This document shows, piece after piece, positions 57,912-64,000 of a stretch of 64,000 nucleotides of DNA; the first letter of the stretch is position 1, and each line of letters starts with the position of its first letter. The notes under the pieces were generated by a model. The model was not told where the DNA came from, searched no databases, and saw nothing but the letters and a program-made list of their open reading frames with translations. Origin of the DNA: Holophagae bacterium (GTDB taxonomy: Bacteria; Acidobacteriota; Holophagae; Acanthopleuribacterales; Acanthopleuribacteraceae); the NCBI GenBank assembly GCA_030429565.1, contig JAUIFE010000005.1, positions 434,001 to 498,000 on the forward strand. The letters are read 5' to 3'. Position numbers and translations under genes: made by a program.

Positions 57912-58204
57912 AAACAGGAGAATCGGCAGGGGCCCTCATTTTGAGCATCGATGCTTGCGCAAGCTAATGGATGACTCGCGTCCTCCAGGTAGTAATGAGA
58001 CCTGAGCGTCTCCATCTTGACCTTTTAGCTTTGCCTCCCTGTTTTCGCCTCGAATTTTGCGGTGACCGGATGGCATTGATACGCGTTTCAGCGGGATCCC
58101 CGGCCCTTCGGGATGTTAGCATCTGGAAAAAAGGGGCCCTTCGTCGTCGTTCTTGCGCCCGTATGGCGAGAGACAAGTAGAATCACCACAATCAGGGAGG
58201 GGGA

Positions 58205-59104
58205 ATGGTAACCGGCGCATTGCAACCTGAGCCCTTGTACAATGATCTGAAAGAAACGCGAAACCACCTGGTTCAATCAAAACAACTTACTCAGGAGTTG
58301 GGCCGACTTCGCCAACAAAACAGCGCGCTTCGCGAAGCGTTATCACGTCAAGAAGACCGCCTCCAGGAAGCCACCATCGAGCGCGACAAACGGCGATCCT
58401 TTTCAATATCGGCCCTGGTCAACCGATTGAAAGGCGGCTATAGCACTGATCTTGCCCAAATAGAAAAAGCGCTAACTGAGGCGTGTACGGCCCGTGATCA
58501 AATCCTTGAAGATTATGCAAGCAATGGCGCCGCTATCTTGGCTGCCGAAAAGCGCTTAGCCGAATTGGGAAAACCGGCCGATCTTGAAAAACAATTGGCC
58601 GCACAAGAAGCTGAACTCTCTGTGCGACAGAATCCCCAATTGAATGGTTTGTTGACGGACCTCCAAGAAACCTTAGCTTTGCGTATTGAGCAACGACGCC
58701 CTTACTCGCAAGCGTACTCTCTGGGGACGCGTTACTTAGTTTGTTGTGCCCAGGTCAGCGCACTCGCGGATGATATTTCCAGTCTGGGCAATCGCAACAA
58801 TCATTTGGACCGCCTCCACTGCAACGACCAGCTTCAGGCTATGGTGGGGGAATACCATCATTTTTCCGTTTCTTTTAGCGAGGCCTTGGCGGCGACAACT
58901 GTTTCATTCGATGCAAATAATGTGCTCCAAGTCCCTTCCCGTCACGCATTCTTGGGCGAATACAAAAAATTGCACCATACGATGCGTCGTGTCGAGGTCG
59001 AGCTCGTGTCATGCGTTGACCGTTTGAAAGCAAAACGGGATGCATTGACGGTCGAGATTGAAAGCCTCGAGAGGCGCTTATCGGCGTTACTTAACCGACG
59101 TTAG
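58205..59104 (+). CDS. cytoplasmic coiled-coil protein (hypothetical)
   Basis: 299 aa starting at ATG 58205 right after GGGAGGGGGA. There is no signal peptide. Heptad-rich stretches run from about 15-65 (LGRLRQQNSALREALSRQED) and 80-145 (LEKQLAAQEAELSVRQ), with a final helix near 275-299. I do not recognise the family. It stands alone between the repeat-containing region and a dispersed-element copy. A structural or scaffold role is only a guess. Confidence 0.65.
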   Translation: MVTGALQPEPLYNDLKETRNHLVQSKQLTQELGRLRQQNSALREALSRQEDRLQEATIERDKRRSFSISALVNRLKGGYSTDLAQIEKALTEACTARDQILEDYASNGAAILAAEKRLAELGKPADLEKQLAAQEAELSVRQNPQLNGLLTDLQETLALRIEQRRPYSQAYSLGTRYLVCCAQVSALADDISSLGNRNNHLDRLHCNDQLQAMVGEYHHFSVSFSEALAATTVSFDANNVLQVPSRHAFLGEYKKLHHTMRRVEVELVSCVDRLKAKRDALTVEIESLERRLSALLNRR

Positions 59105-59562
59105 TGCGGTTCGTCGGTTGAGCGAGGGCGTTCTACTTAGATTGAGCGATTCGGGTGGATGAAATTGCGCCAACTCTGGAGGCAGGAAGCGTCAAGAGTT
59201 GGCGCGAAACGTGTAGGAAAAAGCCACCGGGGTTGCGCACGACGCGTACAGGCAAGTACGGCGAGCATTTTTACGAGACGTTGTAGGCCGGCAGGTTGTG
59301 CGATTTTGCCGGCAAGAATCCCTCAATTCAGTTAACAGCGTGAACGCCGATAAAGTCGCGGGGAAAACCGCCCTTCAATTGAAGCGGCCCCGGGTCGCGG
59401 CGTTCCATCTCGACCGCACCTGGAACCTTGCTAATGGACTGACGGGCGAGAAGGCTCCCTTGACCAAAGAAATCAAAACGCTGCGAGCCGCCGCGTTAGA
59501 ACGTTTTGATCAGGATTGATGATTCTCAAGTTAGGCCGCCACGGCCTCGAGGCAGCCGCGCT
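59105..59562. other. intergenic region with dispersed-element copy B
   Basis: About 460 bp. Most of it is copy B. A 73-codon frame at 59298-59519 begins inside the element and has no ribosome-binding site, so I do not count it as a gene. Confidence 0.5.
59134..59331 (+). repeat. dispersed intergenic element, copy B
   Basis: 198 bp, the longest copy: left part TTGAGCGATTCGGGTGGATG, inner GGCGCGAAACGTGTAGGAAA, and right part GATTTTGCCGGCAAGAATC. An internal CGTACAGGCAAGTACG segment resembles that in copy C. Confidence 0.75.
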
Positions 59563-60744
59563 TTAAGGCGAGGGGTTCTTTTTAAATTCCTTGGTTAATG
59601 TCTCAATACGACGACTGATGAAACTGAGAATGTCCGCGTCCTGATCTTTCGCGAGTTTGAGACCGGCTTGGAAGGTTTTTAAGGCTTCTTCCGTTTGATT
59701 GAGTTCGGCTTGGGCGTTGCCCAGCATGGCAAAGGCGCGCGGTGATTGGGGGTTTTTTTCGAGATTGGCACGAAAGAGTTGGAGGCCGGCTTCACCCTGT
59801 TGGTCGTCAATCAGCATCCAACCGATGCGGCCGTACGCGCCGGAAGGGACCTCTTTGGCGGTTCCGTATTTTTCGCTACGCCTTGCATAGTGTTTTTCGA
59901 TACCCTCCCAGCCGCCGAATTGCTTATATTCCTGGTGGTTGGCGAGGCTTGGAAACTGGAAATCGCGGAAAACCATGGATAACCCTTCATAGGCCGTCAG
60001 ATAAGGTGTGCTCATATGCGATTGATGGGGGATGACATCGTGTTGCCACTTCAGCTCAGGAGGCGCTGTTTTCTTTAGCAGGGCCACCAATTGGGTAAAG
60101 GCTTCGGTGAGGCCGGGCCCCTCTTCGGCGACCGAGGTGCGCGTCAGGTACACGGACTTTTCGAGATGTTTTTTTTGTGCGAAAAGGTTGGTTAGCAACG
60201 TAAGCAGCGCTCCGTCTTCACCATGAATGCTGGGACTGGCCGCGATGAAACCGTCAAAGGCGTCGGGTTCCGCGGTCAGCAGAAACAGGGAAAAAGCACC
60301 GGCCATGGAGTGACCGAACAGAACCTTGCGACCGGAGGTTCGGTACTTTTTGTCGATCATGGGAACGACTTCGCCGGTGAGGAACCGTTTAAACGTTTCT
60401 TTTTCGAAAGTGAGATCGCGAATGCGGTTGCCGTTGTTGGGTATCGCGACCACAATCGCAGCGGGCATGCGTCTCAGCCCTTTTAAAATGTTGACTGCGT
60501 TTCCGACATGATGGAAATGGCTTTCGCCGTCCAAAACATAAATGACCGGGTATCGATCGGTTGATGCCGCATAACCCTCGGGTAGGCGAACTAGCACATC
60601 GCGGGTTTCCCCCAAATGGTTGGAGACCAATGGAAACCTTTTCCCCAATTCAAGGGTGACGGCTTCTCCTCCCTCGGCGGCAAATCCGCTGTTTATCAAA
60701 GGGAAAAGCAAAACAAGGGTCATCAGATACAGGTGTTGTTTCAT
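59563..60744 (-). CDS. exported esterase of the enterochelin-esterase/EstD fold with C-terminal TPR (second paralog)
   Basis: AAAGGA ends directly before three successive ATGs; the third (60744) has the proper 6-bp spacing and is chosen: 393 aa. The signal peptide ends near NSGFAAE. The alpha/beta hydrolase elbow is FGHSMAGAFSLF (near 143), after YPVIYVLDGESHF and VAIPNNGNRIRDL, as in the paralog at 37603-38730. The catalytic His is probably in IPHQSHMSTPY. The last 100 residues are TPR-like (QLFRANLEKNPQSPRAFAML). Probable periplasmic hydrolase; the substrate cannot be told. Confidence 0.85.
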   Translation of the reverse strand: MKQHLYLMTLVLLFPLINSGFAAEGGEAVTLELGKRFPLVSNHLGETRDVLVRLPEGYAASTDRYPVIYVLDGESHFHHVGNAVNILKGLRRMPAAIVVAIPNNGNRIRDLTFEKETFKRFLTGEVVPMIDKKYRTSGRKVLFGHSMAGAFSLFLLTAEPDAFDGFIAASPSIHGEDGALLTLLTNLFAQKKHLEKSVYLTRTSVAEEGPGLTEAFTQLVALLKKTAPPELKWQHDVIPHQSHMSTPYLTAYEGLSMVFRDFQFPSLANHQEYKQFGGWEGIEKHYARRSEKYGTAKEVPSGAYGRIGWMLIDDQQGEAGLQLFRANLEKNPQSPRAFAMLGNAQAELNQTEEALKTFQAGLKLAKDQDADILSFISRRIETLTKEFKKNPSP

Positions 60745-60750
60745 CATCAT

Positions 60751-61232
60751 TCCTTTAAATCAGGACGGGGGGCGCCGATCCTTAGATGAATGGACGTACC
60801 CCGGTTCTTGGTTCAGGTATTTTTTCGAGTTGTCCAACCTAAATGGGCGAGTTGGCTGGATGCAATGGTGCAAGTTTTGACGAAGGATGCGTCGAGCGGT
60901 GGTGCCAAATGTTTTGGAAAAAGCGCAAGCGTACTTGGCAAGTACGGTGACCATTGTTTCAAAACAAGATTGGGTGCGTGCGCCGCCAAGAATCGCTCAC
61001 TTTAGGTCCAAGGCGCCGCCGCCATACTGAGGCGAGAGGACGCCGACAACCTCTTTCGGGAAGAGCCAATCATGGCCGCACCGCCGGTATCATCCCTCTA
61101 TACGCACCCTCCCACCATTCAGCTTTGGCCGGTGGGATGAACGGTTGGTAACCGGGACCAACGGTTAACGGTTGCCTGGTAAGATCAAAGTGCGGTTCAT
61201 AATACGGATCAGGGCAAAAGCAGGAGCGCGCT
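60751..61232. other. intergenic region with dispersed-element copy C
   Basis: About 480 bp upstream of the LytS/LytTR operon, containing copy C and, from 61150 on, the likely promoter of the operon. Confidence 0.5.
60838..61006 (+). repeat. dispersed intergenic element, copy C
   Basis: 169 bp. Ends CCTAAATGGGCGAG and AATCGCTCACTTTAGG. The inner AAGCGCAAGCGTACTTGGCA and AAGTACGGTGACCATTG match copy B in order. Confidence 0.7.
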
Positions 61233-62330
61233 ATGGGGTATTTTTTGGGTCAATACAAGCTGTTGCGGTTATGGCTCTTTCTCGCCGCGTCCTTTGTGAT
61301 GCTCGCATTTGTCGTTAACATGATCCTCGTGTTTGTATTCGGGAAATCACTCAATGGGTACCTGGTACTTTCAAACTTACTTATTTATTTTCTGTGGGTG
61401 TTGTTCGTCCCCGCCGTCTTCAAAACGCACAACCTCGTTCCCTTTCAGGGCAACCGAGCGGCATTTTTTGGAAAACATCTCATCATGGGTTTGCTGTTGT
61501 GTTTGCTGCATCGTGTTCTCGTGGAATTGGGCCTGGCGGTGAGTTTGTTTTTTTGGGATGCGGAACAATGGTCCTATCTGAGCCCGTTGGAGGATTTCTT
61601 CCTCTTTTGTATGCGCGTTCTCGTCGGCGCCTTAGAAAATCTGTTTTTGTACGTCATGACGCTGGCGTTTGTCGTGTTGCTCTGGTTCGAAGGGCGTTTC
61701 CGTGACGAGGCCGTCTTGCGTGCCAAAGCCCAAAAAGAACGGGTCCTTGCCGAATTGGAAGCCTTGAAAATGCAGGTCCAACCCCACTTCCTCTTTAACG
61801 CCTTCAACAGTTTGGCCTCGTTAATGGAGACGAATCCCGAAGAGGCGCAGGAATACTTGGGCCGCCTGGGTGAGCTGCTTCACCACGCTTTGGATCACCA
61901 TGTGCAGGATACGGTCACCCTGGCAGAGGAAGCCGCCTTCGCGGAAAATTACCTCGCCATTCAGGCCGTTCGTTTTTCAGACCGAATGCAGGTCAACATG
62001 GAAATGGTGCCGGGACTGGAACAGCGACGGGTTCCGGTTTTTTTGCTGCAACCCTTGGTTGAGAATGCCGTCAAGCACGGCGTCTCGGTTTTGCCCGGCC
62101 CCCATCGCGTCGACATACGAATGTTTGAGGCGCAGACCCGAACCTGCCTGGAAGTCACCAATTCTTGGGAGACGCCGGGCCCGGAACGGGCGACCGATGG
62201 GTATGGCATCGGGTTATCCGGCTTGCGGAAACGGTTAGCGTTGCTGTATTCAGAGGATTTCGTGATGGATGTGGCGCCGCTCTCCCAAGGGTTCCACGTC
62301 CATATTGAACTGCCGGGAGGTGCAGCATGA
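61233..62330 (+). CDS. LytS-type sensor histidine kinase
   Basis: 365 aa from ATG 61233 (AGGAGCGC upstream). Four or so N-terminal membrane helices (about 8-150) act as sensor. The His_kinase domain has the phospho-acceptor His in QVQPHFLFNAFNSLASL, and the ATPase part has PLVENAVKHGV and GIGLSGLRKRL. This is the LytS/YehU type, which usually acts with a LytTR regulator, here the next gene (start codon overlapping the stop, ATGA). No receptor domain such as GAF is present. Confidence 0.93.
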   Translation: MGYFLGQYKLLRLWLFLAASFVMLAFVVNMILVFVFGKSLNGYLVLSNLLIYFLWVLFVPAVFKTHNLVPFQGNRAAFFGKHLIMGLLLCLLHRVLVELGLAVSLFFWDAEQWSYLSPLEDFFLFCMRVLVGALENLFLYVMTLAFVVLLWFEGRFRDEAVLRAKAQKERVLAELEALKMQVQPHFLFNAFNSLASLMETNPEEAQEYLGRLGELLHHALDHHVQDTVTLAEEAAFAENYLAIQAVRFSDRMQVNMEMVPGLEQRRVPVFLLQPLVENAVKHGVSVLPGPHRVDIRMFEAQTRTCLEVTNSWETPGPERATDGYGIGLSGLRKRLALLYSEDFVMDVAPLSQGFHVHIELPGGAA

Positions 62331-63094
62331 GCAGGAAAACCAGTGTGCTCATTTTGGACGATGAACTCCTGGCCCGAAATCGATTGCGTGGGCTCCTTTC
62401 CAAGGAAACCGACATCGACGTTGTCGCCGAGTGTCGCAACGGCGATGAAGCCCTTAAGGCCATGTTCACGCTTCAGCCCGATATTTTATTTCTCGATATC
62501 GAGATGCCTGGCAAAAACGGTTTTGAGGTGCTGCGACAAGTGTCCGGTCCGGTCATGCCTTTTTGCATTTTTGTGACCGCTTATTCGAAGTATGCGGTTC
62601 AGGCTTTTGAATACGAGGCTCTGGATTATTTGCTCAAACCCTTTCGCAATACCCGTTTCCACCAGGCCTTGGACCGCGCGAGGCGCTTTGTGAAATTGAG
62701 AGACGTGTCACCCGCCGTCGAAGTGAAACGACCGTCGTCGCCGTGCGTCTTCCGCATTGACCTGTACGGCTCGTCCATCGACCTTGATGCCGGCGACATC
62801 ATGTGGATCCAATCCGATGGGAACTACATCAAACTCCGCACCCGAAGTGCCACCTACTATAAACGCGCCACCTTATCGGATGCTGCCGACCTGCTGGAAC
62901 CGCAGGGATTTATCCGTATCCACCGATCGATTCTGGTCAATGGGTTGCACATGACCGGGACGGTTTACAAAGGAAACAACGAATACGAAATCACCACCAC
63001 CGAGGGGGCGCGCTTCCGCTCCGGCCGTACCTATAAAGGTCGGCTTGAGGCCTTTCTGCAGAACAAGCCGTCCCCATCCGACCCAGGCGTATAA
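62327..63094 (+). CDS. LytTR-family response regulator
   Basis: 255 aa, coupled to the kinase by an ATGA overlap. Receiver domain at 5-115: the acidic pair is at 11-12 (LDDE), the phospho-acceptor Asp57 is in FLDIEMPGKNG, and Lys is in DYLLKPF. The LytTR DNA-binding domain follows at about 150-245 (IMWIQSDGNYIKLRT, GFIRIHRSILVN). Output is binding to a direct-repeat promoter site. The 3' end (about 24 codons) is copied downstream in the tandem duplication starting at 63392, as a fragment without its own start. Confidence 0.93.
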   Translation: MSRKTSVLILDDELLARNRLRGLLSKETDIDVVAECRNGDEALKAMFTLQPDILFLDIEMPGKNGFEVLRQVSGPVMPFCIFVTAYSKYAVQAFEYEALDYLLKPFRNTRFHQALDRARRFVKLRDVSPAVEVKRPSSPCVFRIDLYGSSIDLDAGDIMWIQSDGNYIKLRTRSATYYKRATLSDAADLLEPQGFIRIHRSILVNGLHMTGTVYKGNNEYEITTTEGARFRSGRTYKGRLEAFLQNKPSPSDPGV

Positions 63095-63759
63095 CGTCCG
63101 GCCTCGCCTGGCTGAAGAAGGGTTTAAATAGGGACACGGCACCCTGCCATACCGAGGCCTCCCCGCAAATGAACGTGAGCCGAGAGGCGAACCCCACACA
63201 GAAGGTCCAAGGGGCCGACACATAAAAGCGAAGGGCTTAAGCCCTGGTTTCCGGGCGTTCTCGAGCCGCCGGCGCTGGAGGCGCCGAACAAAATCTCGAT
63301 CACTCGCCCTGTTTCTGCTTTGCGTCACCGATGTCAGATCACCGAAAAGAGGGTGCGATGGGCAAAACGGTGCGTGTCCCCATTCACACTGGGCCGTACC
63401 TATAAAGGTCGGCTTGAGGCCTTTCTGCAGAACAAGCCGTCCCCATCCGACCCAGGCGTATAACGTCCGGCCTCGCCTGGCTGAAGAAGGGTTTAAATAG
63501 GGACACGGCACCCTGCCATACCGAGGCCTCCCCGCAAATGAACGTGAGCCGAGAGGCGAACCCCACACAGAAGGTCCAAGGGGCCGACACATAAAAGCGA
63601 AGGGCTTAAGCCCTGGTTTCCGGGCGTTCTCGAGCCGCCGGCGCTGGAGGCGCCGAACAAAATCTCGATCACTCGCCCTGTTTCTGCTTTGCGTCACCGA
63701 TGTCAGATCACCGAAAAGAGGGTGCGATGGGCAAAACGGTGCGTGTCCCCATTCACACT
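63023..63759 (+). repeat. tandem duplication of 369 bp covering the 3' end of the LytTR gene
   Basis: The sequence 63023-63390 recurs at 63392-63759 with a period of 369 bp and no difference seen by eye. The unit contains the last 24 codons of the response-regulator gene, a GGGACACGGCACC stretch, a low-complexity region, and AACGGTGCGTGTCCCCATTCACACT at its end. A third short copy of that end follows at 63760-63789. The duplication is thus recent. Confidence 0.9.
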
Positions 63760-63895
63760 CCGCAAAACGGTGCGTGTCCCCATTCACACTCCCCAGCCTA
63801 CGTGGAAAAGAAGGGTGCAATGGTTACATCGATATTCACTTTGCATGATGTCGTCCTTATTGCGTCGTCAACTGTCTGGCAGATCAGCGCCTGAG
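63095..63895. other. intergenic region with duplicated unit and core repeats
   Basis: About 800 bp. Open frames on both strands here come from the duplicated unit and are not considered genes. Core matches GGGACACGGCACC (63130 and 63499) and GGTGCGTGTCCCC (63370, 63739, 63769) tie this region to the other two clusters. Confidence 0.6.
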
Positions 63896-64000
63896 TCATG
63901 TGTCGGTCGCTGGGGGAACCAATTGACTGCCGTCCTTGCATTGAATGAACCATAAATCGTGTTCTGAATCGTATTCGGGGTTGGCCTGCTCAGGCTGGTT
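63896..64000 (-). CDS. C-terminal fragment of an unknown gene (cut by window edge)
   Basis: Thirty-four codons plus stop read leftward from the window end, with normal-looking composition (PEYDSEHDLWFIQCKDGSQL). It may be the end of a real protein whose body lies outside. The identity cannot be judged. Confidence 0.35.
   Translation of the reverse strand, partial: NQPEQANPEYDSEHDLWFIQCKDGSQLVPPATDT

Larger units (their letters stand above)
57403..58204. other. intergenic region with core repeats, duplicated 3' UTR and pseudogene remnant
   Basis: About 800 bp. Two copies of the same downstream sequence flank a small cluster of GGTGCGTGTCCTGGCTTT repeats, and the remnant of a third paralog sits in between. 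No intact gene; promoter of the next gene is expected near 58130-58190. Confidence 0.65.

Noticed and set aside
59298..59519. 73-codon frame downstream of dispersed-element copy B
   Set aside because: Begins inside the element, lacks a ribosome-binding site and matches nothing I recognise; it might be a gene remnant but cannot be supported.
62873..63820. Minus-strand frame of 315 codons over the LytTR 3' end
   Set aside because: It overlaps a well-supported response regulator gene and its protein repeats because of the 369-bp duplication.

Overview
The window suggests a Gram-negative bacterium of mid-50s percent GC with a large secretome. Evidence is an outer-membrane beta-barrel protein, many Sec signal peptides and frequent TTG/GTG starts. 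The mix of secreted beta-propeller proteins, LytTR signalling and few close matches to well-known genes resembles Acidobacteriota of the Holophagae/Acanthopleuribacter type. That assignment is inference; no rRNA or marker gene is present.

1-12.4 kb: a truncated ClpA/B-like AAA+ ATPase, an alpha/beta hydrolase, a SirB1/transglutaminase-fold protein, three secreted proteins (one 860 aa with a DUF11-like domain and five 20-residue repeats), a chemotaxis receptor, and a two-gene kinase operon (PAS histidine kinase, then receiver plus histidine kinase). 12.7-32.3 kb: a phytase-like/GDPD mosaic enzyme, a DUF4032 kinase-like protein, a PD40 protein, three large secreted propeller proteins, and an operon coupling an outer-membrane protein to a membrane-anchored AAA ATPase and a second AAA ATPase.

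32.3-44.7 kb: an ArsR regulator, a subtilase with a Gly-Asp linker, an esterase-TPR protein, an ATP-grasp gene broken by one in-frame TGA, an EF-G domain IV-like small protein, a Coq4-family protein, ArfB, and an ABC exporter with an HMA-like N-terminus. 44.8-63.9 kb: a P-loop/Sel1 protein followed by about 2.9 kb of scrambled short repeats, a VasI-like protein, two tandem secreted glutamine-amidotransferase-fold paralogs plus the remnant of a third, a coiled-coil protein, a second esterase-TPR protein, and a LytS/LytTR two-component operon whose 3' end is duplicated in tandem.

The most unusual content is non-coding. (a) A core reading GGTGCGTGTCC (reverse complement GGACACGCACC) occurs in three separate clusters at 47.8-50.7, 57.6-57.8 and 63.1-63.8 kb, about fifty times in the first, with an almost constant side and a mosaic of variable tails. 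(b) A dispersed intergenic element of about 140-200 bp with 17-bp inverted ends (consensus CCTAAACTGAGCGATTC) is present in at least five near-complete copies and two fragments. (c) Tandem duplications affect the 55-58 kb and 63 kb regions. No transposase that could mobilise these elements is visible in the window.
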